Below, piece after piece: positions 25,477 through 34,536 of a DNA stretch of 64,000 nt. A program made the position numbers and the translations under genes. The stretch is from Roseiarcus sp963783175 (GTDB lineage Bacteria; Pseudomonadota; Alphaproteobacteria; Rhizobiales; Beijerinckiaceae), in contig CAWANG010000024.1 of the NCBI GenBank assembly GCA_963783175.1, positions 8,656 to 72,655 of the forward strand, read 5' to 3'. The first letter of the stretch is position 1, and each line of letters starts with the position of its first letter. The notes below the pieces were generated by a model. The model did not search any database, was not told where the DNA came from, and worked only from the letters and a program-made list of their open reading frames with translations.

Positions 25477-27324
25477 TCAGTCTCCGACCCGTTGCAGTTT
25501 TTGCGCATCCTCGTAGCCGCGGCGCGCGGCGTCGACCTCCGTTCGCTCCGAGACCGCCGGCACGGCGACGTCCCACCAGAAACCGCCGGCGTCGGTCGAG
25601 CCGATCGGATCGGTATCGATGACGATCACCTGGGTAGATTTCGCCGCCCGCGCCTTTTTGAACGCCGCCTCGAGCTCGGCGATCGAGCCGGCCTTCACCG
25701 CTTCCGCCCCGAGCGCGCGCGCATGAGCGACGAAGTCGACTGCGGGCAGCGTCTCATGCCGTGTGTCTCCAAGCAGATTGTTGAACGGCGCGCCGCCGGT
25801 CGCCTTTTGCAACCGATTGATGCAGCCGAAGCCGCGATTGTCGTTGACGACGATAATGAGCTTTCTTCCCAGCATCACCGAGGTGGCGATCTCCGAATTC
25901 ATCATCAGGTATGAGCCGTCGCCGACAACCACCACCACTTCGCGGTCCGGCAGCGCCATTTTGACGCCGATCCCGCCCGGAATCTCGTAGCCCATGCACG
26001 AATAGCCATATTCGACATGGTAGCCGAGCGGCGCCCCGGCGCGCCACAGCTTGTGCAGTTCGCCCGGCAGTCCGCCGGCGGCGCAGACAATGACGTCGCT
26101 CCTCTCGCCTGCCCGCATGAGCGCGCCGAGAACCTCCGCGTCGGTCGGCGCCGGCGCGTTGGTCGGCGCGGTAAAGCGCGCGGCGGTCGCCTCCCATTCC
26201 GCCTTGGCCCTGGCGGCCGAATCGGTCCACGAGCGCGGCGCCTTCCACGCGCCGAGCGCGGAATCGAGCGCGGCGAGCGCCGTCCGGGCGTCCCCAACGA
26301 CCGGCAACGCGCGATGCTTGACCGCATCGAACGGCTGCACGTTGAGCCCGATGAAACGCCGGTCGGGATTCTTGAACAGCGCCCAGGAGCCGGTGGTGAA
26401 GTCGGCAAACCGGGTGCCGACGCCGACGATCACGTCCGCTTGCGCGGCGAGCGCATTGGCGGCGCCGGTCCCGGTGACGCCGACCGCGCCCAGGGCGAGG
26501 GGATGATCGGCCGGCATCGTCGACTTGCCCGCCTGCGTCTCGACGACCGGAACCCCGCGCCTGGCGCAGAAGTCGATAAGCTCGCGCTCGGCGTCGGAAT
26601 AGAGGACGCCGCCGCCGCAGACGACGAACGGCTTCTTGGCCTGTTTCAGGAGCGCGGCGGCCTCGTCGACCTCGCGCGGGTCTGGCGCGATGCGGCGCGG
26701 GCGATGCACCCGCTCGTCGAAGAAGCTCGCCGGATAGTCATAGGCCTCCGATTGCACGTCTTGGCAGAAGGCGAGGGTCACTGGCCCGCATTCGGCCGGA
26801 TCGGTCATGACCGCGACCGCCCGGTTCAGCGCCGGCACGATCTGCTCGGGACGCGTGATGCGGTCGAAATAGCGCGACACGGGCTTAAAGCAGTCGTTGG
26901 CGCTCACCGTTCCGTCGCCGAAGTCCTCGACCTGCTGCAAGACTGGATCGGGCCTGCGGTTGGCGAACACGTCGCCGGGGATCAGGAGCACGGGGAGGCG
27001 ATTGACATGGGCGACCGCCGCGGCGGTGACCATGTTGGTCGCCCCGGGGCCGATCGAGGTCGTGCAGGCCATCATCCGGTTGCGCCGCGAGGCTTTGGCG
27101 AAGGCGATCGCGGCATGGGCCATTGCCTGCTCGTTATGGGCGCGGTAGGTCGGCAGCGCATCGCGCGAGGCGTAGAGCGCTTCGCCGAGGCCGGCGACGT
27201 TGCCGTGGCCGAAAATCGCGAACACGCCCTCGAACAGGCGCTGCTTGCGCCGCTCGATTTCGACTTGCTGCGCGCTCAGGAAGCGAACCATCGCCTGAGC
27301 GGCGGTCAACCGGATCGTTGTCAT
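25477..27324 (-). CDS. iolD: 3D-(3,5/4)-trihydroxycyclohexane-1,2-dione acylhydrolase IolD
   Basis: Thiamine-diphosphate enzyme opening the ring of the trione intermediate of inositol catabolism. About 615 residues with the three ThDP domains: THN-like pyrimidine domain with catalytic Glu in YRAHNEQAMAHAAIAFAK, the central domain with VVCGGGVLYSDAERELIDF, and the PP domain with GDGSYLMMNSEIATSVMLG. The frame is open to 27579 but MTTIRLTAAQAMVRFLSAQQ at 27324 is the family start. Intact, in contrast to its neighbours iolE, iolB and the Gfo/Idh gene. Confidence 0.95.
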   Translation of the reverse strand: MTTIRLTAAQAMVRFLSAQQVEIERRKQRLFEGVFAIFGHGNVAGLGEALYASRDALPTYRAHNEQAMAHAAIAFAKASRRNRMMACTTSIGPGATNMVTAAAVAHVNRLPVLLIPGDVFANRRPDPVLQQVEDFGDGTVSANDCFKPVSRYFDRITRPEQIVPALNRAVAVMTDPAECGPVTLAFCQDVQSEAYDYPASFFDERVHRPRRIAPDPREVDEAAALLKQAKKPFVVCGGGVLYSDAERELIDFCARRGVPVVETQAGKSTMPADHPLALGAVGVTGTGAANALAAQADVIVGVGTRFADFTTGSWALFKNPDRRFIGLNVQPFDAVKHRALPVVGDARTALAALDSALGAWKAPRSWTDSAARAKAEWEATAARFTAPTNAPAPTDAEVLGALMRAGERSDVIVCAAGGLPGELHKLWRAGAPLGYHVEYGYSCMGYEIPGGIGVKMALPDREVVVVVGDGSYLMMNSEIATSVMLGRKLIIVVNDNRGFGCINRLQKATGGAPFNNLLGDTRHETLPAVDFVAHARALGAEAVKAGSIAELEAAFKKARAAKSTQVIVIDTDPIGSTDAGGFWWDVAVPAVSERTEVDAARRGYEDAQKLQRVGD

Positions 27325-27385
27325 GGCGCAGACTTTCCTGGCTTGATCATTGTTCTCCGCCGACCGGCGAGCGTCGCGCCGGCCA

Positions 27386-29299
27386 TCACCCGCTCTCGCG
27401 CCCGGAATCGCGCCAGAGATCACACAGGCGCGAAAACGCTCCCGCCATCCGCTCGACCGCCTCGAGGTCGCCGATGCGGCCGGCGAACCACTCGACCGCG
27501 GGCTCGACGAAGATCGTCCGTCCGACCGCAAAACCCTTGACCAGACTGCAATGTCGCGCCAGCGCGAATGCCTGCGCAAGATCGTCCTCCGGCGCTTCCA
27601 GACCTAGCAGCATGATCCCGCGGCATAAGGGATCGCCGGTTTGAATCGCGCGCGCGACATTGTCCCACGCCACCCTGCTCGCCTGGCCCTCGAGCTTCCA
27701 CCAGTCCGGCATGACGCCGATCGCATAGAGCCGCTCGATCACCCGGGCGATCGTGCGCTCGTCGACCGCGCCGTTCTTGCTCGCGATGATCTCGATCAAG
27801 AGCTCGCGCTCAAGCGTGCGCGCGGCGTCATGCAGGCGCAGGAGCTCGCGCTCCTGGCGCGCCTTCATCTCCGGGGGATCGTCGGGGTGATAGAAGCACA
27901 GGCACTTGATCGTGTGGGCGACCGGCCACTCCTCGAGCTTGACCCCGAGCGAGCCACCGAACTCGAATTCGAGCGGGCGCGAACCCGGCTCCTCCACCGG
28001 CCGGCCGATCCAGAAATCATGATCGAGGGCGCGGAACAGCGCCTCCCGCCCATACTTGCCGTCGAGCAGCATGCCGTAGCCCGGCCGTCCGGCCGCGACC
28101 TTGGCGGCGGCCTGGACAGCGAGCAGTTTGAGGTCGCTGATGCGCTCGCGCGGCGCGCCGGCGTCGTCAGCGATCTTTTCCAGCTGGGCGCGGTGATCGA
28201 TCGCCAGCGCCATGATCGAGGGCGGCTCGGGCCGGCGGGTCGTCGCCCAATGGATGTGATTGAGCGTCTCGTCGCGGCGCAGCGCCCGATGGGGCGAGCC
28301 ACGCTTGAGGAAGCGGCTGAGCTCGGCCCAGGTCGGATATTCGGCCGAGCACAGGAGGCGTGACACGGCGAAGGCGCCGTTGGCGTTGGCGTAAGCGCAG
28401 CAGGTCTCGAGCGGCTCGTCGGCGAGCCAACCGCGGAGGAACCCAGACATGAACGCGTCGCCGGCGCCGAGCACGTTATAGACCTCGACCGGAAATCCTG
28501 GCCCCTTCACTCCCTTGTCGAGCGAATCGGGGATCGCATCGGGAAAAACGACGCAGCCCATCGGGCCGCGTTTGAGCACCAGCGTCGCCCGGCTCACCGC
28601 GCGCGCCGCTCTCAGCGCAGCGAGCGGTTCGTCAGCGCCGCCTGCGATCATCATCTCCTCCTCCGTGCCGACGATGAGGTCGCATTGCGGCAGGATCGCG
28701 CTCAGGCTCTGCGTGACTTGGCTCGACTTGATGTAGCGCTCTTCGCCCGCCCCGTGGCCGGCAAGCCCCCATAGGTTGGGGCGGTAGTCAATGTCGAACA
28801 CGACCCTGCGGCCGGCGGCGCGGGCGATGCGCATCGCCTTAAGCTGCGCGGCGGCTGTGTTCGGGCGCGCGAAATGGGTGCCGCTCACCAGGACCGCCTT
28901 GGCGCTCTCGACGAAGCCCTGATCGACGTCGTCCTCGTCGAGCGCGCTATCGGCGCAATTGTCGCGATAGAAGATGAGCGGGAAGGTCTTCTCGTCGCGG
29001 ATGCCGAGCAAAACGAGCGAGGTGAGCCTCACCGGATCGGTCCGGATTCCGGCGACGTCGACGCCCTCGCGCGCACATTGCTCGCGGATGAAGCGGCCCA
29101 TGTGCTCGTCGCCGACCCGAGTGATGAGGCCGCTCTTGAGGCCGAGCCGCGCCGTGCCGATGGCGATATTGGTCGGACAGCCGCCGACCGCCTTGGAGAA
29201 CGTCGCCATGTCTTCGAGCCGGCCGCCGACCTGCACGCCGTAAAGGTCGACCGAGGAGCGGCCGATGGTGATGACGTCGAGGCGAGGATCGGAGGGCAA
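27386..29299 (-). CDS. iolC: 5-dehydro-2-deoxygluconokinase fused to DUF2090 domain (IolC-DUF2090)
   Basis: A 637-residue two-domain protein. Residues about 1-330 are a PfkB sugar kinase: ITIGRSSVDLYGVQVGGRL, KAVGGCPTNIAIGTARLG, and the catalytic NVLGAGDAFMSGFLRG. Residues about 340-637 are a DUF2090 TIM-barrel (MALAIDHRAQLEKI; GYGMLLDGKYGREAL; GIMLLGLEAPEDDL), often fused to IolC in Proteobacteria and thought to supply the following aldolase-type step (inference). The fusion could thus phosphorylate 2-deoxy-5-keto-gluconate and cleave the product. Second gene of the minus-strand iol operon, 13 bases after the SDR stop. Confidence 0.94.
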   Translation of the reverse strand: MPSDPRLDVITIGRSSVDLYGVQVGGRLEDMATFSKAVGGCPTNIAIGTARLGLKSGLITRVGDEHMGRFIREQCAREGVDVAGIRTDPVRLTSLVLLGIRDEKTFPLIFYRDNCADSALDEDDVDQGFVESAKAVLVSGTHFARPNTAAAQLKAMRIARAAGRRVVFDIDYRPNLWGLAGHGAGEERYIKSSQVTQSLSAILPQCDLIVGTEEEMMIAGGADEPLAALRAARAVSRATLVLKRGPMGCVVFPDAIPDSLDKGVKGPGFPVEVYNVLGAGDAFMSGFLRGWLADEPLETCCAYANANGAFAVSRLLCSAEYPTWAELSRFLKRGSPHRALRRDETLNHIHWATTRRPEPPSIMALAIDHRAQLEKIADDAGAPRERISDLKLLAVQAAAKVAAGRPGYGMLLDGKYGREALFRALDHDFWIGRPVEEPGSRPLEFEFGGSLGVKLEEWPVAHTIKCLCFYHPDDPPEMKARQERELLRLHDAARTLERELLIEIIASKNGAVDERTIARVIERLYAIGVMPDWWKLEGQASRVAWDNVARAIQTGDPLCRGIMLLGLEAPEDDLAQAFALARHCSLVKGFAVGRTIFVEPAVEWFAGRIGDLEAVERMAGAFSRLCDLWRDSGRESG

Positions 29300-29312
29300 G
29301 CGCGGCTCCGGC

Positions 29313-30164
29313 TCAAGGCTCGATCGGCGGATCGGCTGTGCCGACCACGTTCTGGTCGAAGTCGATGTTCGAGCCGGTCATCAGCCCGGATTCGTCGGAG
29401 CATAGAAAAGCGCAGGCGCGCGCGACTTCCTTGGGATCGATGAGGCGGCCGAACGGCTTCATCCTGACGGCCTCTTCGAGCCATCCGTCCTTGGCGCCGT
29501 GATAGGTCTTCATGATGCGATCCTCGCCAGGCGTCGACATCCAGCCGATGTTGAGGCCGTTGACGCGGATGCGGAATTTGAGCAGCGAGTGGGCGACGTT
29601 GCGGGTCAGAATCGCGAGCGCGCCTTTCGAAGCGCAATAGGCGGTGATGAACGGCTGCCCGCCATGGGCCGACATCGACTGGATGTTGACGATGGAGCCT
29701 GCGATCTTGTCGCGCCGCATGATGCGCACGGTCTCCTGGATGAGGAAGAACGGCGCGCGCACGTTGACGTCGAAAATCTCGTTATAGCGCTGCTCGGTGG
29801 TGTCGAAGATGTCGCCCCGGTCGGTCAGCGCGGCGGCATTGACCAGCGCGTCGACGCGGCCGAAGCGCTCGTCCGCCTTGGCGACCACCTTGCGGCAGTC
29901 GGCGACGCTGGCGAGATCGGCCTTGACGAAGACGGTCGGGCAGCCGGCCGAGGAAATGTCGCTTGCGACCCGCTCGCCCCTTTGCGCATTGCGGCCGCAG
30001 ATCACGAGCCCCGACGCGCCGCGCTCGGCGAACAGCCGCGCGATCGCCTCACCGAGCCCTTGGGTGCCCCCGGTGACGATGGCGATCTTGCCGTTGAGAT
30101 TTGCCGGCCCGCGATGGGCGGGGCGCGCGGACGCGGGGGCCTCGGGGGCGGGGGACCTGGCCAT
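29313..30164 (-). CDS. SDR family oxidoreductase leading the iol operon
   Basis: About 283 residues, classical SDR: IAIVTGGTQGLGEAIARLFA, VNAAALTDRGDI in place of NNAG, catalytic Ser in IQSMSAHG and YCASK. Position 30164 ATG has GAAGGAGA upstream; an N-terminal Ala/Pro-rich stretch precedes the Rossmann fold. First gene of the minus-strand iol operon, divergent from iolG. SDRs recur in alphaproteobacterial inositol loci, where they may oxidise other inositol isomers or related polyols; the substrate is not known. Confidence 0.88.
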   Translation of the reverse strand: MARSPAPEAPASARPAHRGPANLNGKIAIVTGGTQGLGEAIARLFAERGASGLVICGRNAQRGERVASDISSAGCPTVFVKADLASVADCRKVVAKADERFGRVDALVNAAALTDRGDIFDTTEQRYNEIFDVNVRAPFFLIQETVRIMRRDKIAGSIVNIQSMSAHGGQPFITAYCASKGALAILTRNVAHSLLKFRIRVNGLNIGWMSTPGEDRIMKTYHGAKDGWLEEAVRMKPFGRLIDPKEVARACAFLCSDESGLMTGSNIDFDQNVVGTADPPIEP

Positions 30165-30261
30165 GAGCGTTTCTCCTTCGGGCTGACCGCCGCGCCGACT
30201 AGATGTCGATGCTTGCCGCAACCGACGCGCCGTCGCGCTCGCCCGCCATCGGAATGAAACA

Positions 30262-30300
30262 AAAATTCTATTCCCAAGTCAATATGGAACGTATATTCTT
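30262..30300. promoter_or_regulatory. Divergent iol promoter region with IolR-like half-sites
   Basis: The 189-base gap between the SDR and iolG is AT-rich between 30251 and 30305. GGAA-N6-TTCT at 30286-30299 matches, with one mismatch, the GGAA-N6-TTCC motif described for the RpiR-type repressor IolR of Sinorhizobium meliloti. Further GGAA/TTCC half-sites flank it (30251-30274). An iolR gene is not in the window. The placement between two divergent catabolic units fits a shared operator. Confidence 0.5.
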
Positions 30301-30353
30301 TTTTTGAGCGCGGCTTGCTTGGCCGCAAACAGCGCCCGCCAACGGAGGAACGC

Positions 30354-31340
30354 ATGAGATTCGGGATCATCGGCGCAGGCAGGATCGGCAAGATCCACGG
30401 CGGCAACGTCGCGGCGCGGCCCGACAGCCAAGTGGTTCTGGTCGCCGACGCCGATCCGGCCGCGGCCGCCGCCCTGGCCAAGGCCACCGGCGCGAAGGTC
30501 GGCGCAATTGACGCGATCCTCGCCGCCAAGGACGTCGACGCCGTCGCCATCTGCTCGCCAACCGACACCCACGCCGATCTCATCGAGCGCGCCGCCCGCT
30601 CGGGCAAGTCAATCTTCTGCGAGAAGCCGATCGACCTCGATGTCAACCGGGTCCGCGCGTGTCTCGACGTCGTCAACAAGAGCGGCGCGACGTTGATGGT
30701 CGGCTTCAATCGCCGGTTCGACCCGAATTTCGCCGAACTGCGCCGGCGCGTAGCCGAGGGCGCGATCGGCGCGCTCGAGATCGTCTCCATCACCTCGCGC
30801 GATCCCTCGCCGCCGCCGGTCTCCTATATCGCCCGCTCGGGCGGCCTCTTCCGCGACATGATGATCCACGACTTCGACATGGCCCGGTTCGTCCTCGGCG
30901 AGGAGCCCGTCGCGGTGAGCGCGATGGGGTCGGCGCTGGTCGACAAGGCGATTGGGGGGGCGGGCGACATCGACACCGCGGTCGTCATTATGGAGACGGC
31001 GTCGGGCAAGGTGGCGCAGATCTCCAATTCGCGCCGTGCGACCTACGGCTACGATCAGCGGGTCGAGGCGCATGGCGACAAGGGCATGATCCGCGCCGAC
31101 AATGTGCGCGAGACGACGGTCGAGTGGGCCGGCGCGCACGGCTTCGCTAGCGACAAGGCGCTCAACTTTTTTCTCGAGCGCTATGACGCGGCCTATCGCA
31201 ACGAGCTTGACGCTTTCGTCGGCGCCGCAAAATCCGGCGGGAAGCCCCATCCCGACGGCCATGACGGGCTCATGGCGCTCTTGCTCGCCGACGCCGCCTA
31301 CCGGTCCTGGAAGACGAAGCAGCGCGTATCCGTCGGCTGA
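30354..31340 (+). CDS. iolG: Inositol 2-dehydrogenase IolG
   Basis: NAD-dependent enzyme oxidising myo-inositol to 2-keto-myo-inositol, the first step of the pathway. 328 residues: GIIGAGRIGKIHGGNVA (Rossmann loop), AICSPTDTHADLIE, the catalytic-lysine motif FCEKPIDLD, and MMIHDFDMARFVLGEEP with the Asp/His pair. GGAGGAA lies seven bases before the ATG. Divergent from the rest of the iol genes, over a presumed IolR operator. Unlike its paralogue at 22571-23642 it is intact. Confidence 0.94.
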   Translation: MRFGIIGAGRIGKIHGGNVAARPDSQVVLVADADPAAAAALAKATGAKVGAIDAILAAKDVDAVAICSPTDTHADLIERAARSGKSIFCEKPIDLDVNRVRACLDVVNKSGATLMVGFNRRFDPNFAELRRRVAEGAIGALEIVSITSRDPSPPPVSYIARSGGLFRDMMIHDFDMARFVLGEEPVAVSAMGSALVDKAIGGAGDIDTAVVIMETASGKVAQISNSRRATYGYDQRVEAHGDKGMIRADNVRETTVEWAGAHGFASDKALNFFLERYDAAYRNELDAFVGAAKSGGKPHPDGHDGLMALLLADAAYRSWKTKQRVSVG

Positions 31341-31417
31341 GGACTTGCGTTCTTATGTCGCTTGCGCCCAAAGCGGCATGGTCCTATAGGCAGCGGCGTC
31401 GTCAACAGGATGAAGGC

Positions 31418-32482
31418 ATGGCGCAGGCCCAGAAACGACGCCCGGCTTCGAACTGGGCGCCGATCGAAGCGCCGCCCCCGCAGCCGCCGTCGTTCGTCGG
31501 ACGCCTGGTCGACGGCGTCTCGCGCCGCCGCTTGGCGCTTCGCCGGCTCGGCATCGCGGCGAGCGTCCTCATCATTGCGATTTCAGCGACAATTTTCCTG
31601 CGCACCCTTGTCCGCATCGATCCGAACAAGGTCAAGGCGGCGATCGCCGGGACGGGCAGCGACCAGATCACCCTCTCCTTCGCCTTCACCGCATTGAGCT
31701 ACCTCGCGCTCACCGGCTATGACGCGCTGGCGCTGCGCCACCTTAAGATCAAGGTTCCCTATCGGCTGACGGCGCTCGCGTCCTTCGCCAGCTACGCGTT
31801 TTCGTTCACGCTCGGGTTTCCGCTGGTGACGGGGGGAGCGGTCCGCTATTGGATCTACGGGCCAGCGGGCCTCTCCGCCGGAAAGGTCGCGAGCCTTACA
31901 ATCGTGGCGGCGATCACCTTCTGGCTGGGGATGGGACTGGTGGTCGGGTCCGGCTTCCTCTCGGCGTCCGATCCGGTGGCCGAGATCGACCACTTCCATC
32001 CCCTCGCCAATCGCCTCATCGGCGCAGGCGTCGTCGGCGCGGTGATCGCCTATCTTGCCTGGATCAGCCGCATGCGCTGGCGGGACGCGGCGGTTCTCGG
32101 CGATTTCAAGCTTCCCGGTCCGTTGCTCACGCTCGGACAAATGGCGCTCGGCGTCATTGACATCTGTTCGGCGTCGGCAGCTCTCTATGTTCTGCTGCCG
32201 AAAGCCGAAAGGTTCGGCTTTCCCACCTTCGCGACCCTCTATTCGTTCGCCGCCATGCTCGGCATCGCCAGTCACGCGCCCGGCGGCCTTGGCGTCTTCG
32301 AGGCGACGATCCTCCAGGGCGTCGGCGGCAACCAGGACGCCGTGCTGGCCTCGCTCCTGCTTTTTCGCGGCGTCTATTACGCCGTCCCCTTCATTGCCGC
32401 GATGACGATGCTCGGCGGCGTCGAGGCGGTGCGCCGCTGGCGTTCGCTGCGGGAAGCGATGTCGGCGGCGTCGGACGATTAG
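31418..32482 (+). CDS. UPF0104/lysylphosphatidylglycerol synthase TM-region family protein
   Basis: About 354 residues with seven or eight hydrophobic segments and a proline-rich cytosolic N-terminus. The family signature is visible in FTLGFPLVTGGAVRYWIYG and GIASHAPGGLGVFEATIL, as in the flippase half of MprF and YbhN. No catalytic synthase domain is present. The start is the ATG at 31418 (MAQAQKRRPAS); the frame to 31355 is less likely. The gene ends 11 bases before the histidine kinase, so the two may be co-transcribed. Substrate (a lipid or lipid-linked molecule) is not predictable. Confidence 0.87.
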   Translation: MAQAQKRRPASNWAPIEAPPPQPPSFVGRLVDGVSRRRLALRRLGIAASVLIIAISATIFLRTLVRIDPNKVKAAIAGTGSDQITLSFAFTALSYLALTGYDALALRHLKIKVPYRLTALASFASYAFSFTLGFPLVTGGAVRYWIYGPAGLSAGKVASLTIVAAITFWLGMGLVVGSGFLSASDPVAEIDHFHPLANRLIGAGVVGAVIAYLAWISRMRWRDAAVLGDFKLPGPLLTLGQMALGVIDICSASAALYVLLPKAERFGFPTFATLYSFAAMLGIASHAPGGLGVFEATILQGVGGNQDAVLASLLLFRGVYYAVPFIAAMTMLGGVEAVRRWRSLREAMSAASDD

Positions 32483-32493
32483 CAGGTAAGGCG

Positions 32494-33579
32494 ATGCGCA
32501 GCGCTGACGCTCAGACGCTCGCCGATTTCGTGGGGTCGCCGTTTGCATCGCAGCTCGTGGGCGCGATGCCGGAGCCTGCGGTCATCGTCGGCCCCGACGA
32601 GCGCGCGGCGGCGGCCAACAACCCGGCGTTGGAGCTCCTGCCTGGGCTCAGGGTCGGCGACCCGTTCGTGCTCGGGCTGCGTGCTCCCGACGTCATCGAC
32701 GCGCGACGGCGGGTGATGGCGAGCGGCGAAGCCGAGACCGTGCAGTGGAGCGAGCGGGTGCCGGTCGAACGGCTTTTCGACGTCTGCGTCGCCCCGCTCA
32801 CAACGGCTGACGGCGAGGTCGTGGCGACGCTGATCACGCTCCGCGATCAGACAGAAGCACGGCGGGTCGAGCGCTTGCGAGTCGACTTCATCGCCAACGC
32901 TAGCCATGAACTGCGCACTCCCCTCGCTTCGCTCGTCGGCTTCATCGAGACGCTTCAAGGCTCGGCCCATGACGACGCGAAGGCGCGCGACCGGTTCCTC
33001 GCCATCATGCGCGAGCAGGGACGGCGAATGGCGCGGTTGATCGAAGACCTGCTGTCGCTGTCGCGCATCGAACAGAAGCAGCACGTGCGGCCCGAGACCA
33101 CCGTCGATCTCGCCCAGACCACCCGCAGCGTCGTCGATGCGCTGACGCCGATGGCCGAGGATCTCGGCGTCGAAATCCGCATCAGCGCGGCGCAGCAGGT
33201 GATGGTCGCCGGCGATCGCGACGAACTCCTGCGGGTGGCGGAGAACCTGATCGAGAATGCGATCAAATATGGCGTCCGCGCCGGTTCGGAGGCCGCAGGC
33301 GTGGTCGAAGTCGCGGTCACGATGAACGAGAAGGAGGGAAGCCTGAGCGTCCGGGACTATGGCTACGGCATTGCGCCCGAGCACCTGCCGCGCTTGACCG
33401 AGCGGTTCTACCGCGTCGACGCTACCCAGAGCCGGGCCAAGAACGGCACCGGCCTGGGCCTCGCGATCGTAAAGCACATCCTCAGCCGCCACCGCGGCAG
33501 ACTGACGATCACCAGCCGCGTGAACCAGGGCTCCTGTTTTGTCGCGGCGGTGCCGCTGCAGCAGAAAACGAAGCCGTGA
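32494..33579 (+). CDS. PhoR-like sensor histidine kinase without membrane segment
   Basis: 361 residues: a PAS-like sensor (about residues 20-120), then HisKA with the phospho-acceptor His in DFIANASHELRTPLASLVGF, N-box ENLIENAIKYG, G1 DYGYGIAPEHL, F-box ERFYRV and G2 GTGLGLAIVKHI. It resembles PhoR, but no transmembrane helix precedes the sensor, so the protein should be cytosolic unless an upstream start is missed; the previous gene ends 11 bases before. No response regulator, pst or phoU gene is adjacent. The signal is unknown. Confidence 0.9.
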   Translation: MRSADAQTLADFVGSPFASQLVGAMPEPAVIVGPDERAAAANNPALELLPGLRVGDPFVLGLRAPDVIDARRRVMASGEAETVQWSERVPVERLFDVCVAPLTTADGEVVATLITLRDQTEARRVERLRVDFIANASHELRTPLASLVGFIETLQGSAHDDAKARDRFLAIMREQGRRMARLIEDLLSLSRIEQKQHVRPETTVDLAQTTRSVVDALTPMAEDLGVEIRISAAQQVMVAGDRDELLRVAENLIENAIKYGVRAGSEAAGVVEVAVTMNEKEGSLSVRDYGYGIAPEHLPRLTERFYRVDATQSRAKNGTGLGLAIVKHILSRHRGRLTITSRVNQGSCFVAAVPLQQKTKP

Positions 33580-33587
33580 TCCTCATT

Positions 33588-34127
33588 TCAGCGCAGGGCC
33601 GGTCGGCGCAGTCGTTCGCGCTCGCGCCGCCGGTCGTGGGCCGGCTGGTAGGCGAGGGAGCCGTGGTAAGCGCAATAGGGACCGGATGCCGCTGGCGATC
33701 CGCAGTAGCGGAATTCGGAGCTGGCCGGGTCGCCCAGCGGCCAACGGCACATCGCTTCTTTCAGCTCGATGATCGTCACCCTGAGCGACATCGGCACGAC
33801 GACGCTCTCGAACGCCTCCGGCTCCGTGTCGGTCAGAGCGTGGGGGGCGATCGCGAGCGCCGTCGCGCCGCGCGTCATCCGAGGGGCAGCCGTCGCCAGA
33901 CGCGGCGCAGCGACGCGATGGGCGGCCGGCGATGGCGCTGAAGGGCGTGGACGGGGGCTGCTGAGGCCCGGGGATTTGGCGCGCCCCGCCAAACCGAGCC
34001 GATGAACTTTTCCGATCACGGCGTTGCGGCTCACCCCATGGCCGAGCAGGCCGGCAATTTGGCTGGCGCTCTTGCCGTCCATCCAAAGCTGTTTCAGCTG
34101 CTCAACTCTCTCGTCCGTCCAAGACAT
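33588..34127 (-). CDS. gcrA: GcrA cell cycle regulator
   Basis: 179-residue sigma-70-associated activator that works at promoters carrying CcrM-methylated GANTC. The N-terminal helix-turn-helix is SWTDERVEQLKQLWMDGKSA followed by ASQIAGLLGHGVSRNAVIGK; a Pro/Ala-rich linker leads to the C-terminal sigma-interaction domain with MCRWPLGDPASSEFRYCG and YCAYH. Convergent with the kinase gene (8-base gap). Upstream there are GANTC sites at 34158-34162, 34274-34278 and 34285-34289, consistent with cell-cycle control of the locus. Confidence 0.95.
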   Translation of the reverse strand: MSWTDERVEQLKQLWMDGKSASQIAGLLGHGVSRNAVIGKVHRLGLAGRAKSPGLSSPRPRPSAPSPAAHRVAAPRLATAAPRMTRGATALAIAPHALTDTEPEAFESVVVPMSLRVTIIELKEAMCRWPLGDPASSEFRYCGSPAASGPYCAYHGSLAYQPAHDRRRERERLRRPALR

Positions 34128-34460
34128 CGTCGCCTCGTTCTTCGTTCGGCAAAGGCGGAATCAACCGTGATCGCCGGGCGGAAGCCCGTCGGGCGTAACG
34201 CGGACTAGCACTCGCTTTGAAACCGCCGCCACGACATCTCGTGGCCCCGGAGAGCAAAACTACACTACTTGTTGAATCGCGCAAGAGTCCGAAGTGGCGG
34301 TTCGAGGCGCTTTTCCCCAACTCTTGAGCGATGAGTAAGCGATGCGTTCGCCGCTCGAGCCTCGATCGATCCGATTAGCGAGAGCCGCATCAAGGCGTTG
34401 GCGGATCGTCGCGCGTTCGGCTGCGTGAAGGCGCCGATCGTCGTCAGCTTTCCGAGGCAA
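34128..34460. other. gcrA upstream region with GANTC sites
   Basis: About 330 bases without a gene. GAATC at 34158-34162 and 34274-34278 and GAGTC at 34285-34289 are potential CcrM methylation sites. The last two are 11 bases apart. Short frames here do not look coding. Confidence 0.5.
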
Positions 34461-34490
34461 TTGACCAATTCGAGAGCCTTCCGCTATAAT
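34461..34490 (+). promoter_or_regulatory. Strong sigma-70-type promoter for argD
   Basis: TTGACC (34461-34466) and a perfect TATAAT (34485-34490) are separated by 18 bases, which is the clearest housekeeping promoter in the window. The start of transcription should be near 34497, about 100 bases before the argD GTG. Confidence 0.7.
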
Positions 34491-34506
34491 TTAACCCCAT
34501 TCGGCG

Positions 34507-34536
34507 GCCGCCCCAGCGGGGCGGCGTTTTTATTTT
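34507..34536 (+). terminator. Intrinsic-terminator-like hairpin in the argD leader
   Basis: GCCGCCCC (34507-34514) pairs perfectly with GGGGCGGC (34518-34525) around the loop AGC, followed by GTTTTTATTTT. It lies about ten bases after the predicted transcription start and 70 bases before the ribosome binding site of argD. It would terminate most transcripts unless antiterminated, so it may be an attenuator or mark a short RNA. Confidence 0.6.

Noticed and set aside
26017..27540. 507-residue plus-strand frame
   Set aside because: Antisense shadow of iolD, which has a full set of ThDP-enzyme motifs.
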